Shown in pieces: positions 36,266-44,689 of a stretch of DNA of 64,000 nucleotides. Both the position numbers and the translations under genes were made by a program. Numbering within the stretch: the first letter of the stretch is position 1; every line of letters starts with the position of its first letter. The notes under the pieces were generated by a model, which saw only the letters and a list, made by a program, of their open reading frames with translations, had not been told where the DNA came from and did not search any database. The stretch lies in assembly GCA_945952585.1 (NCBI GenBank), contig CAMFII010000009.1, positions 62,001-126,000 on the forward strand. The letters are read 5' to 3'. The DNA comes from an uncultured Rhodobacter sp. GTDB taxonomy: Bacteria > Pseudomonadota > Alphaproteobacteria > Rhodobacterales > Rhodobacteraceae.

Positions 36266-37023
36266 CGATCGCCGCCTGCGCGGCACTTGTCGAGCGCGGC
36301 GACCCCGACCGCTTCGCCGCGGTCATGGCGGCGCCGGTTGCAGCGCGGGAGCGGCTCTTCCCGCTCTACGCCTTCAACCTCGAGGTCGCCCGTGCCCCCT
36401 GGGTGACGCAGGAGCCGATGATCGCCGAGATGCGCCTGCAATGGTGGCGCGACATGGTCGAGGCTGCGGTCCAGGGCGGCCCGGTCCGCGCGCATGAAGT
36501 GGCGGGGCCGATGGCGGACGTTATCCGCGAGGCGGGCCTGCCTGGCGACGTCCTCGACCGGTTGGTCGAGGCGCGGCGGTGGGACATCTATCGCGATCCC
36601 TTCGCTGACGAGGCTGCCTTTGATGCCTATCTCGACGATAGCGCGGCCGGGCTGATGTGGCTCGCCGTCCGGGCGCTTGGCGGCACCGGGGAACAGGCGG
36701 CGCGGGATGCGGGCTGGGCCATGGGGCTGGCGAACTTCCTGCGCGCCGTCCCGGCGCTCGAGGCGCGGGGACGCTTTCCGTTGGTCGACGGCCGGCCGGC
36801 TGCCGTTGCGGCTCTGGCGCGGCGCGGCCTTGACCGACTGGCGGCGGCCCGTCGCGCGCGGGCAGGGGTGCCGCCCGCCGCGATGCTGGCAACCTGGCAG
36901 GCCGGGCCGATCCTGGCGCAGGCCGCGGCCGAGCCCCTTCGTGTGGCCGAAGGGCGTCTGGGCCTGTCAGAAGCGGCGCGGCGCGGCCGCCTCGCCTGGG
37001 CCGCACTGACGGGGCGGTGGTAG
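36262..37023 (+). CDS. squalene/phytoene synthase-family protein (NDUFAF6-like)
   Basis: A 253-residue all-helical protein of the squalene/phytoene synthase fold. LFPLYAFNLEVARAPWVTQE and MRLQWWRDMVEAA resemble the NDUFAF6 branch, where the Asp-rich catalytic motifs of true prenyl synthases are degraded; I see only WRDMVE and YLDDSAAGLM. The mitochondrial relative is a complex I assembly factor. The ATG overlaps the cimA stop (ATGA). The role may therefore be assembly or prenyl-lipid related rather than carotenoid synthesis; no crt genes are nearby. Confidence 0.78.
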   Translation: MTIAACAALVERGDPDRFAAVMAAPVAARERLFPLYAFNLEVARAPWVTQEPMIAEMRLQWWRDMVEAAVQGGPVRAHEVAGPMADVIREAGLPGDVLDRLVEARRWDIYRDPFADEAAFDAYLDDSAAGLMWLAVRALGGTGEQAARDAGWAMGLANFLRAVPALEARGRFPLVDGRPAAVAALARRGLDRLAAARRARAGVPPAAMLATWQAGPILAQAAAEPLRVAEGRLGLSEAARRGRLAWAALTGRW

Positions 37024-37028
37024 CTGCC

Positions 37029-38141
37029 TCAGTCGATCTCGGCCCAGAGCGCATGGTGGTGCGAGGCGGCCTGGTTCGGCTGCTTCAGTTCCGGATAGAC
37101 CGTCCAGCGCGGTGCACCATTTCCGGGCCAGGCGCCCTTTCGGCAGATCCCGCCTCCGCTGACGCGCGCGAAAAGCGCAGGCGACATAAGCAGATGGTCG
37201 AGCTTCTGGCTGTCGTTTCCCTCACCGAACGTGCCCGTCCCGGGAAAATCCCCGATCGAGAACGCCGGATGGGCCGAGATGTCCCGGAGATCCGTTTCAT
37301 CCAGAAGAGGGGCAAGCGGCGCGGCGCCGGGCGTGTCGTTCAGGTCGCCCATGACGACGATGTGTTCGGCCCCCTCCGAGCGCAGCCGCCGGTAATAGGA
37401 GGCGACCTGCTGGGCCTGCGCCTTGCGCCGCGCATCGTTTTCCCCCGGACGGCCGCAGCCCTTGCTCTTGAGGTGATTGAGCAGGCACCAGATCTTTTCC
37501 CCGCGCGGGGTATGAACGGCGTATTCCGGGCAGTCGCGGCTGAAGACGGCCCGATCCTGCCCGCCCGCGCCGACATGGCTGCGCATCAGGCCGATGTCGA
37601 AGCCGGCCCGCGTCATCAGACCGACCTCAAGCCCACGACTGTCATTGCCGTCGATCAGCATGATGTTCTCGTATGGCCTGCCCTGAACCCGCGGCAGCAC
37701 GGTTTCGCTGAATTCACGCAGGGCGGTGCGGCTTTCGGCCTCGACGACGCAGAGGATGTCCGCGTCGACATCCGAAACGACGCGGGCGGTGTTTTCGACC
37801 GCCACCGCGTCGATCGGCTCCCTGACAAGTTCGGGCCAGCCGATCCAGTCCTCGCGGCCCCTGGCAACGATCTCTACCGTTCCGTCCGGATGACGCCGGA
37901 GCAGGTCGGACGAATTGCCGCTCAAGCGGACAAAGCGCCCGTCATCCGACCTCAGGAGGCCGAACTGGTCGAGGAGCAGGATGATCCGCGTCTTTTCGGC
38001 GGCCCCGTAGACTGGCTGTTCCAGCAAGCCGTTCAGTTCGGCATAGGCGTCAAGGATGGGTTTTCCTTCTGCCCAACTCTCAAGGTTCATCACCCGCGCG
38101 CGTTGGAACAGGTTCTCGACGTTGAACGTCGCGATTCGCAT
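37029..38141 (-). CDS. endonuclease/exonuclease/phosphatase-fold protein
   Basis: About 370 residues beginning MRIATFNVENLFQRARVMNL, the EEP-fold opening with the metal-binding Asn. Other active-site parts are ILCVVEAES (Glu), IVVMGDLNDTP (Asp and Asn) and the C-terminal SQKLDHLLMS and SHHHALWAEI (Asp-His pair). The protein is cytoplasmic, with no signal peptide. It is not exonuclease III (that is xthA above); it may act on DNA, RNA or phosphoesters. It converges on the squalene-synthase-like gene with 5 bases between stops. Confidence 0.85.
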   Translation of the reverse strand: MRIATFNVENLFQRARVMNLESWAEGKPILDAYAELNGLLEQPVYGAAEKTRIILLLDQFGLLRSDDGRFVRLSGNSSDLLRRHPDGTVEIVARGREDWIGWPELVREPIDAVAVENTARVVSDVDADILCVVEAESRTALREFSETVLPRVQGRPYENIMLIDGNDSRGLEVGLMTRAGFDIGLMRSHVGAGGQDRAVFSRDCPEYAVHTPRGEKIWCLLNHLKSKGCGRPGENDARRKAQAQQVASYYRRLRSEGAEHIVVMGDLNDTPGAAPLAPLLDETDLRDISAHPAFSIGDFPGTGTFGEGNDSQKLDHLLMSPALFARVSGGGICRKGAWPGNGAPRWTVYPELKQPNQAASHHHALWAEID

Positions 38142-38231
38142 AGCATTACTCATGTACTCGTTAACAACGCGGAAATAGTATCGCAGCGCCGGGAGGAAGT
38201 CTGCCCCCATCGGGCAGCGGTCAGCGCATCG

Positions 38232-39446
38232 TTACCGCGGCCGCATCACCAGCCAGATCAGCGCCCCGCCGGCGAGGATCAGGAAGGGCAGCATGGCCAG
38301 GTTGACCATCTGCCAGCCGGCCTCGGGCGTTCCGCCCGAACAGTTCATCAGGCCGCCCGAGGACAGCGAGGCGAGCGTCACGCCGCCGAACACGATGAAA
38401 TCGTTCATGCCCTGGGCGCGCCCGCGCTCGTCGGGGGCGTGATGCGCAGCCAGGAGCGTGGTTGCGCCGATGAAGCCGAAGTTCCAGCCAAGGCCCAGCA
38501 GCATCATCGCCCCGAAGAAATGCGGCAAGCTCACGCCGGTCAGCGCGACGATCCCGGCCCCGGCCAGGATGAAAAGGCCGAGCCCCATGATCCGCTCGGT
38601 GCCGAAGCGGGCAATCAGCGCGCCGGTGAAGAACGAGGGGATGTACATCGCAAGGACATGGCTGGACACCACATCGGCGGCGTTCGAGGTGGTGAACCCG
38701 CAGCCGACGATGGCGAGGGGCGAAGAGGTCATCACCAGGTTCATCAGCGCATAGGAGACGGTCGCGCAGATCACGGCGACGCGGATATAGGGATCGGCCA
38801 GAAGTTCGCGCCAGCTGCGGCCCTTTGGCGCGTCGTGGGCACGGGGGGCCGGACGCGGGATGTCGAGGAAGGCGAAGAGGAAGACCCCTACCATGTTGAG
38901 GGCCATCACCACCAGGTAGGTTCCGAGGAATGGCACCACCATCGCCTGCGAGGTCAGCTTGACCAGTTGCGGGCCGATGAAGGCCGACAGAAGGCCCCCG
39001 GCCATGACCCAGGAAATCGCGCGGGGGCGGAACTCGGCGCTGGCCATGTCGGTCGCGGCGAAGCGATAGAACCCGTTGGCCGACATGTAGAGGCCGAGCA
39101 GCAGCGATCCGCCAAGGAACATCAGGAACGAGTTGTGCTGCAGCGCCAGGCTGCACAGCCCGCCGCCGGAGAAGCCACCGGCGGTGCCAAGGACGAAACC
39201 GGCGCGCCGTCCGAACCTTTGCATCACCAGCGAAAGCGGCGTGGCGGCCAGCATCGACCCCATGACCATCATGGTGATCGGCAGGGTCGCCCAGCAGGGA
39301 TTGGGGCTGAGCGTGGTTCCCGCGAGACCTGCGATGGTAAAGACCATCGGCAACTGCGTTCCAAGCAGCGCTTGCGCGGCGACAAGCACGACGACATTGC
39401 GGCGCGCAATCGCATCCGAGGTCTGGGGCAGGGCGGAGTCGGTCAT
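38232..39446 (-). CDS. MFS transporter
   Basis: A 404-residue inner-membrane protein with about 12 hydrophobic segments. The motif A-like MQRFGRRAGFVLGTAGG follows helix 2, and a second RFGTERIMGLG lies in the middle loop, which is typical of the major facilitator superfamily. DERGRAQGMNDFIVFGG is a conserved late loop. The start MTDSALPQTSDAIARRN was chosen because the upstream extension is Arg/Pro-rich and not membrane-like. The substrate is unknown. It is divergent from the AlkA-type glycosylase gene (112-base gap). Confidence 0.87.
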   Translation of the reverse strand: MTDSALPQTSDAIARRNVVVLVAAQALLGTQLPMVFTIAGLAGTTLSPNPCWATLPITMMVMGSMLAATPLSLVMQRFGRRAGFVLGTAGGFSGGGLCSLALQHNSFLMFLGGSLLLGLYMSANGFYRFAATDMASAEFRPRAISWVMAGGLLSAFIGPQLVKLTSQAMVVPFLGTYLVVMALNMVGVFLFAFLDIPRPAPRAHDAPKGRSWRELLADPYIRVAVICATVSYALMNLVMTSSPLAIVGCGFTTSNAADVVSSHVLAMYIPSFFTGALIARFGTERIMGLGLFILAGAGIVALTGVSLPHFFGAMMLLGLGWNFGFIGATTLLAAHHAPDERGRAQGMNDFIVFGGVTLASLSSGGLMNCSGGTPEAGWQMVNLAMLPFLILAGGALIWLVMRPR

Positions 39447-39558
39447 GCGCCTAGCCTTAGGCGGCAGCGCGGGGGGCGGCAAGGGCCGCCGCTTGCCCGG
39501 GAGGGCGTGACAGGGACGGATCGGGCTGGCAGGATCGCAGCGGCCTGGCGAGGGGATC

Positions 39559-40260
39559 ATGGTCGGACGCATCATCGAAACGCCGGACTGCGTGGCCGAG
39601 GGCGCTGAACGGCTCGCGCAGCGCGAACCCCGCTTTGCGACGGCACTTACCCTGACCGGCCCCCTGCCGCTGCGTCTCCGGGCCGACGGGTTCTCCGCGC
39701 TTCTCGACGCGATCGTCAGCCAGCAGGTCTCAACCGCTTCAGCCGCCGCAATCTGGGGCAGGTTGCAGGCGGCGGGGCTGACCGAGGAAACCGCCTGGCA
39801 CAAGGTCACGGATGACGACCTGCGTGCGGTCGGACTTTCACGGCAGAAGATGCGTTATGGCCGGGCCCTGGCCCTTGCGGGCCTCAACTATGACGCGTTG
39901 CGGCGCGCTCCGACTGGAGAGGTGGTCGAGCGATTGGTTGCGTTGCCCGGGATCGGACGCTGGACGGCCGAGATCTACGCAATGTTCTCGCTTGGCCGCG
40001 CCGATGTCTTCGCTCCCGGTGACCTGGCCCTGCAGGAATCGGCGCGGCTCTTATTCGACCTGCCCGATCGACCGTCGGAAAAGGCACTTCGCGCGATGGC
40101 CGAAGCCTGGTCGCCATGGCGGGCGGTTGCGGCCCGGCTCCTGTGGTCCTACTACAGGGTCGCGAAACGGCGTGAAGGCGTGCGGTCGGGCGAGTTGCAG
40201 GGCCTGCCAGCTAGTCCAGGCGAGACTCTCCAGAAAGGCAGGAAGGCGGATGACGCGTGA
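39559..40260 (+). CDS. DNA-3-methyladenine glycosylase II (AlkA type)
   Basis: A 233-residue HhH-GPD base-excision glycosylase. The helix-hairpin-helix is LVALPGIGRWTAEIYAMFSL (about 129-148), followed by the catalytic Asp in FAPGDLALQ (near 151-159). IVSQQVSTASAAAIWGRL is the domain opening. It removes alkylated purines. The length fits the short bacterial form lacking the AlkA N-terminal domain. The last 11 bases overlap the esterase gene downstream, so the two are cotranscribed. Confidence 0.9.
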   Translation: MVGRIIETPDCVAEGAERLAQREPRFATALTLTGPLPLRLRADGFSALLDAIVSQQVSTASAAAIWGRLQAAGLTEETAWHKVTDDDLRAVGLSRQKMRYGRALALAGLNYDALRRAPTGEVVERLVALPGIGRWTAEIYAMFSLGRADVFAPGDLALQESARLLFDLPDRPSEKALRAMAEAWSPWRAVAARLLWSYYRVAKRREGVRSGELQGLPASPGETLQKGRKADDA

Positions 40261-40909
40261 ACTCCAGTTTGGCCGGCGGGCGGCCGCATCAGGGCTGGCG
40301 AACAGCCTTGTGATCTTCCTCCACGGCTATGGCGCCGATGGCGAGGACCTGCTCGGTCTGGCCGATCCGCTGGCCCCGCACCTGCCCGATACGGTCTTCT
40401 TGGCCCCGAACGCGCCGGAACGCTGCTCGGGCAATCCCTTCGGCTTTCAATGGTTTCCCATTCCCTGGCTCGACGGGTCGAGCGAGGCCGAAGCGGCGGC
40501 GGGGCTTCAGGCCGCGTCCGAGGACCTGAACCACTTCCTGGACACCCGCCTCGCCGAGGAAGGACTGACCCCTGACCGGCTGGCGCTGGTCGGGTTTTCG
40601 CAAGGCACGATGATGAGCCTGCATGTCGCGCTCCGCCGGCCAGAGCCGATCGCCGGGATCGTGGCCTTCTCGGGCCGACTTCTGGCGCCGGAACGCCTGG
40701 AAGCCGAGATGGCCTCGCGCCCGCCTGTCCTGTTGATCCACGGCGATGCCGACCCGGTCGTGCCCTTCGACGACATGGCCAAGGCCGGCAATGCGCTGGT
40801 GGCCGCCGGAGTGGAAACCTACGGCCATGTCATGCAGGGGACCGGACACGGCATCGCCCCCGATGGGCTTTCCGTGGCGTTGAGCTTCCTGAAGGATCGG
40901 CTGGGATAG
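40250..40909 (+). CDS. carboxylesterase/phospholipase, alpha/beta hydrolase
   Basis: A 219-residue serine hydrolase of the acyl-protein-thioesterase/carboxylesterase family. The oxyanion segment is FLHGYGADGEDL (23-34), the nucleophile is Ser117 in GFSQGT, and the acid and base are in LLIHGDADPVVPF and GTGHGIAPDG. It is soluble and cytoplasmic. AGGAAGG precedes the ATG, inside the end of the glycosylase gene. The substrate is probably a short-chain or lysophospholipid ester. Confidence 0.9.
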   Translation: MTRELQFGRRAAASGLANSLVIFLHGYGADGEDLLGLADPLAPHLPDTVFLAPNAPERCSGNPFGFQWFPIPWLDGSSEAEAAAGLQAASEDLNHFLDTRLAEEGLTPDRLALVGFSQGTMMSLHVALRRPEPIAGIVAFSGRLLAPERLEAEMASRPPVLLIHGDADPVVPFDDMAKAGNALVAAGVETYGHVMQGTGHGIAPDGLSVALSFLKDRLG

Positions 40910-41104
40910 AAACCTGCCGCTTTCGTCATCGTTTCGTCACCGCGCCGGGTTATCCACAGATCGGGCGAGGTGCTGGCTGGCCACCACAAGAGATCGGGGG
41001 GCTTGTCAGCAGGAAACCGCCATATATAGTTTCTGGTAACGGGGCGGGCTCCCCGCCCTGGTGCCGGGAACGGCAGGCAGGACGAAAGCGGAGTCTGATT
41101 GAAG

Positions 41105-41689
41105 ATGGACGGCGATTTCCGAACCAGTTTTGTACGTGACCCTGCGGCGCTGAGGCATTTTCCGGCCTTGGTGCTGAACGCCGACTACCGCCCGCTGTCC
41201 TATTACCCGCTGTCACTGTGGCCCTGGCAGGAGGCGATCAAGGCGGCCTTCCTCGACCGGGTCACCATCGTCGCCGAATACGACCATGTCGTGCGAAGCC
41301 AGAGGGCGGAATTCCGAATACCCTCTGTCGTCGTCCTCAAAGATTTCGTCCGACCCCAGAAGCGCGTGGCATTCACGCGCTTCAATCTTTTTCTGAGGGA
41401 CCAGTTCTGCTGCCAGTATTGCGGGGCGAAGGGCGACCTGACCTTCGACCATGTCCTGCCCCGTTCGCGCGGGGGCATCACCAGCTGGGAAAATGTCGTC
41501 GCCGCCTGTTCCCCCTGCAACCTGCGCAAGGGATCGAAGACGCTCAAGCAGGCGGGCATGCGCCTGCACCGCATCCCGCGCCAGCCCTCGGCGGAAGAGA
41601 TGCAGAATGCCGGCCGCAAGTTTCCGCCGAACCATCTGCATGACAGCTGGCTCGATTACCTTTATTGGGATGCAGAGCTGGAAGCCTGA
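41105..41689 (+). CDS. HNH endonuclease-family protein
   Basis: About 194 residues. The HNH core is CQYCGAKGDLTFDHVLPRSR followed by GGITSWENVVAACSPCN, giving two zinc CxxC pairs and the DH...N...N catalytic pattern. The N-terminal region ALVLNADYRPLSYYPLSLWP is the conserved opening of a chromosomal family found as a single copy in most alphaproteobacteria. Despite the fold, no restriction partner or mobile element is adjacent, so a housekeeping repair or RNA role is possible. The ATG at 41105 is used; a TTG at 41099 with GGAG upstream is an alternative. Confidence 0.88.
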   Translation: MDGDFRTSFVRDPAALRHFPALVLNADYRPLSYYPLSLWPWQEAIKAAFLDRVTIVAEYDHVVRSQRAEFRIPSVVVLKDFVRPQKRVAFTRFNLFLRDQFCCQYCGAKGDLTFDHVLPRSRGGITSWENVVAACSPCNLRKGSKTLKQAGMRLHRIPRQPSAEEMQNAGRKFPPNHLHDSWLDYLYWDAELEA

Positions 41690-41724
41690 CGCGGGGCACG
41701 CGCCGGGGCAGGGTAGTGCCGGGA

Positions 41725-42420
41725 ATGTTCGAAAGACTGGACGACCAACTTGCCACGCTTCTGGTGGCGATGCTGTTTGGCGCCATCATCGGGATGGAAC
41801 GGCAAGCGCGCGGCCGGATGGCCGGCGTGCGGACCAACGCCCTTGTTGCAATAGGCGCGGCGAGTTTCGTCCTGTTTTCGACTCTCGTCACCGGCGACAG
41901 CTCACCCACCCGCGTCGCCGCGCAGATCGTCTCTGGCGTGGGGTTCCTGGGCGCCGGCCTAATCTTCCGCGACGGCTTCTCGGTCCACGGGCTGAACACG
42001 GCGGCGACGCTCTGGTGTTCGGCGGCGGTCGGAATGCTCTGCGGTGTCTCGGCCTATCCGCTTGCGGTCATGCTGACCGGCGTCGTCATGTTCGTGAACA
42101 TGGGGCTGCGGCCGGTGATGTACTGGATCGACCGCCGTTTCCTTGCCCGGACCGGCGCACAGTTGCCCGCCACGCTGCTGCTGGTCTGTGACGAAGATGC
42201 CGAGACGGCGCTGCGGGCCGCCGTTGCGCGCGAAATCGCGGCTCAGCGGCTTTCCCTGTCCTTCGTCGACAGCTCGCGGGGAAGGGATGGACAGATCGAG
42301 GTGCGGGCCGGCCTGTCGATTCCTGCCAGCGACCCCGCCGCATCCGGGCGCGTTCTTCTGGCGCTCGCAGGTGAGCCGGGGCTGCGCCGGGCCGAATGGA
42401 CGGGCGAGAATGCCGACTGA
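41725..42420 (+). CDS. MgtC/SapB-family membrane protein
   Basis: A 231-residue inner-membrane protein. The N-terminal part has four or five helices with the family signatures FGAIIGMERQARGRMAGVRT, GVGFLGAGLIFRDGFSVHGL and TAATLWCSAAVGMLCG. The C-terminal soluble part (about 150-231) is ACT-like. MgtC proteins affect Mg2+ homeostasis and F-ATPase activity in low magnesium or acid. The start follows a GGGA site 35 bases after the HNH gene, so the two may be cotranscribed. The next gene, zwf, has its own promoter. Confidence 0.88.
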   Translation: MFERLDDQLATLLVAMLFGAIIGMERQARGRMAGVRTNALVAIGAASFVLFSTLVTGDSSPTRVAAQIVSGVGFLGAGLIFRDGFSVHGLNTAATLWCSAAVGMLCGVSAYPLAVMLTGVVMFVNMGLRPVMYWIDRRFLARTGAQLPATLLLVCDEDAETALRAAVAREIAAQRLSLSFVDSSRGRDGQIEVRAGLSIPASDPAASGRVLLALAGEPGLRRAEWTGENAD

Positions 42421-42441
42421 CCGTCGCGCCGCGCATTCATC

Positions 42442-42469
42442 TTGTCGCCCCCGGTCAGGGTGCTAGACT
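42442..42469 (+). promoter_or_regulatory. predicted sigma-70-type promoter of zwf-pgl-pgi
   Basis: TTGTCG (42442-42447) and TAGACT (42464-42469), 16 bases apart, resemble -35 and -10 boxes. Transcription would start near 42476, upstream of the operator palindrome and 70 bases before the zwf ATG. Confidence 0.4.
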
Positions 42470-42500
42470 TTCGCGTGCCATGTAGCTAGAAAATGCGAGC

Positions 42501-42512
42501 GTTAGCGCTAAC
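42501..42512. promoter_or_regulatory. LacI-family-type operator before zwf
   Basis: GTTAGCGCTAAC is a perfect 12-bp palindrome centred on GCGC/CG, the layout of LacI/GalR-family operators. It lies 31 bases upstream of the zwf ATG and downstream of the predicted promoter, so a bound repressor would block transcription of the sugar-catabolic operon. Confidence 0.6.
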
Positions 42513-42543
42513 AGCTGCACTGCGGCATAGCTCGGAGAAGGCC

Positions 42544-43998
42544 ATGGTTTCGCGTGTCATCCCGGTCGAGACATTCGACCTAGTGATCTTCGGTGCAACC
42601 GGAGACCTGGCAACCCGCAAGATCTTTCCAGGACTGTACCGGCGGTTCTGGGCGGGGCAGATCCCGCCGGAAAGCCGCATCATCGGCGCCGCCCGATCGG
42701 ACATGACGCCGGAGTCCTTCCGCGAACAGGTGCGCAAGGCGATCGACGACTTCGTCTCGGCCGACAAGAAGGACGCCGCAACGATCGATGCCTTCCTTGG
42801 TCGGATCGGCTACGTCCCCATCGACGCCAAGGGCACCGGCGGCTGGGACAAGCTCAAGGCCGAGATGCGGCCCGGGACCGTATCGGCCTTCTACTTCTCG
42901 GTCGCCCCGGCGCTGTTCGGCGATCTGGCGGAACGGCTTCACTCCTTCGACATCGCGACACCGGAAAGCCGCATCGTCGTGGAAAAGCCCTTCGGCCGCG
43001 ACCTAGCCTCGGCCCGGGCGCTGAACGCGACGCTGGCCGCCCATTTCCGCGAAGAGCAGATCTACCGCATCGACCACTATCTCGGGAAGGAAACCGTCCA
43101 GAACCTGATGGCGGTGCGCTTTGCCAATATCCTGTTCGAGCCCCTTTGGAATTCCCAATACGTGGATCACGTGCAGATCACCGTGTCCGAGACGGTGGGC
43201 GTCGGCGGGCGCGGCAGCTACTACGACAAGTCGGGCGCCATGCGGGACATGGTGCAGAACCACATGATGCAGCTCCTCTGCCTGATCGCGATGGAGCCGC
43301 CCTATCACTTCGACCCGAACGCCGTCCGCGACGAGAAGTTGAAGGTCATCCGCGCGCTCGACCCTGTCCGGCCCGAGGACATCGTGCGGGGCCAGTATGC
43401 CCGCCAGAACGGCCAGCCCGGCTATCTGGAGGATGCCGAGAACCCGCAAAGCCGGACCGAAAGCTATATCGCTCTGAAGGTGAACGTCTCGAACTGGCGC
43501 TGGAAGGGTACCCCCTTTTACCTGCGCACCGGCAAGAAGCTGCGCGCCCGCGCCTCAGAGATCGCCATCACGTTCAAGGAACCGCCGCATTCGATCTTTG
43601 ACGACGCCGCCGGCTGGCGCGAGAATGTCCTGACGATCCGTCTGCAGCCGAACGAGGGCATGAACCTGAGCGTCATGATCAAGGAACCGGGTCCCGGCGG
43701 CATGCGGTTGGTGCAAGTCCCGCTCGACATGTCCTTTGCCGAGGCGCTTGGCGAAGAAGGCGCGGATATTCCCGACGCCTACGAACGGCTCATCATGGAC
43801 GTGATCCGTGGCAACCAGACGCTGTTCATGCGCGGGGACGAGGTCGAGGCCGCTTGGGCCTGGACGGATCCGATCATCGGCGGCTGGGAAAGCTCCGACG
43901 ACCGTCCGAAACCCTACGACCCGGGGTCGTCCGGCCCGGATGACGCATTGATGCTGATGCATCGGGATGGACGACGCTGGCGGGAAATTCGCGAATGA
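42544..43998 (+). CDS. zwf: glucose-6-phosphate 1-dehydrogenase
   Basis: A 484-residue enzyme that oxidises glucose-6-phosphate to 6-phosphogluconolactone with NADP+, the entry to the Entner-Doudoroff and pentose phosphate routes. The nucleotide-binding motif is FGATGDLATRK (about 15-25), and the active-site signature is RIDHYLGKETVQN with the catalytic His. The start MVSRVIPVETFDLV follows GGAGAAGG. A LacI-type operator lies upstream. It is translationally coupled to pgl (ATGA overlap). Confidence 0.97.
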   Translation: MVSRVIPVETFDLVIFGATGDLATRKIFPGLYRRFWAGQIPPESRIIGAARSDMTPESFREQVRKAIDDFVSADKKDAATIDAFLGRIGYVPIDAKGTGGWDKLKAEMRPGTVSAFYFSVAPALFGDLAERLHSFDIATPESRIVVEKPFGRDLASARALNATLAAHFREEQIYRIDHYLGKETVQNLMAVRFANILFEPLWNSQYVDHVQITVSETVGVGGRGSYYDKSGAMRDMVQNHMMQLLCLIAMEPPYHFDPNAVRDEKLKVIRALDPVRPEDIVRGQYARQNGQPGYLEDAENPQSRTESYIALKVNVSNWRWKGTPFYLRTGKKLRARASEIAITFKEPPHSIFDDAAGWRENVLTIRLQPNEGMNLSVMIKEPGPGGMRLVQVPLDMSFAEALGEEGADIPDAYERLIMDVIRGNQTLFMRGDEVEAAWAWTDPIIGGWESSDDRPKPYDPGSSGPDDALMLMHRDGRRWREIRE

Positions 43999-44666
43999 AC
44001 CTGATCGAGTATCCGGATCGCGAGCTGATGATGCTGTCGCTCGCCAATACCATCGCCGGGGAGTTGGGCCAGGCCTTGCGGCTGGACGGCAAGGCCAGTC
44101 TTTGTGTGCCTGGTGGCACCACGCCCGGGCCGATCTTCGACACGCTGTCGGGGGTGGACCTGGACTGGGCGAATGTCGCGGTGTTCCTGAACGACGAACG
44201 GTGGGTGTCCGAGGACAGCCCGCGGTCGAACACGCGGCTCCTGCGCGACCGCTTGCTGGTGAACCGCGCCGCCGCCGCACACGTGGTGCCGCTTCATGCC
44301 CCTGCCGACCGGCCCGAAGATGTGCTGGATGACCTCGCCGCGGGCATTGCCCCGCATCTGCCGATCACGGTGCTGCTTCTCGGCATGGGCGCCGACATGC
44401 ATACGGCGTCGCTTTTTCCCGGCGCGGACCGGCTGGAAGAGGCGATGTCCGATAGCGCGCCGATCCTTCTGCCCATGCGGGCCGACGCTGCGGGCGAACC
44501 GCGCATCACCCTGACGGCGCCGGTGCTGAAGGGGGCGATGTCGATTCACCTTCTCATCACCGGGCCGGAAAAGCGCGCCGCCCTCGAAAAGGCACAACGC
44601 CTGACCCCGGCCGAGGCGCCGGTGAAGGCGGTTCTGGGCAATGCGACCGTCCACTGGGCGGAATGA
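43995..44666 (+). CDS. pgl: 6-phosphogluconolactonase
   Basis: A 223-residue enzyme of the DevB/SOL family that hydrolyses the lactone made by Zwf. Family motifs are [36 protein letters not shown] and [19 protein letters not shown], which carry the sugar-phosphate site. The ATG overlaps the zwf stop by 4 bases. The operon order zwf-pgl-pgi indicates use of glucose or gluconeogenic sugar phosphates through the Entner-Doudoroff route; edd and eda are not in this window. Confidence 0.95.
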   Translation: MNLIEYPDRELMMLSLANTIAGELGQALRLDGKASLCVPGGTTPGPIFDTLSGVDLDWANVAVFLNDERWVSEDSPRSNTRLLRDRLLVNRAAAAHVVPLHAPADRPEDVLDDLAAGIAPHLPITVLLLGMGADMHTASLFPGADRLEEAMSDSAPILLPMRADAAGEPRITLTAPVLKGAMSIHLLITGPEKRAALEKAQRLTPAEAPVKAVLGNATVHWAE

Positions 44667-44689
44667 AACGGGACAGACGGGAGCAAGGC

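Noticed and set aside
36262-37023. Carotenoid (phytoene) synthase of a pigment pathway
   Set aside because: The Asp-rich substrate motifs of true phytoene synthases are degraded, the protein fits the NDUFAF6-like branch, and no crt gene is nearby.
37017-39608. Very long open frame (about 860 codons) opposite the nuclease and MFS genes
   Set aside because: It is the reverse shadow of two well-supported genes; its translation is rich in Arg, Gly, His and Gln with no family motif, as expected from GC-rich antisense sequence.
40950-40958. TTATCCACA, a perfect DnaA-box sequence, in the gap before the HNH gene
   Set aside because: It is a single copy with no second box, AT-rich unwinding region or replication gene nearby, so it does not support an origin.
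41105-41689. HNH protein as part of a restriction or mobile defence system
   Set aside because: No methyltransferase, integrase, toxin or transposase is adjacent, and this HNH family is a single-copy chromosomal gene in related bacteria.
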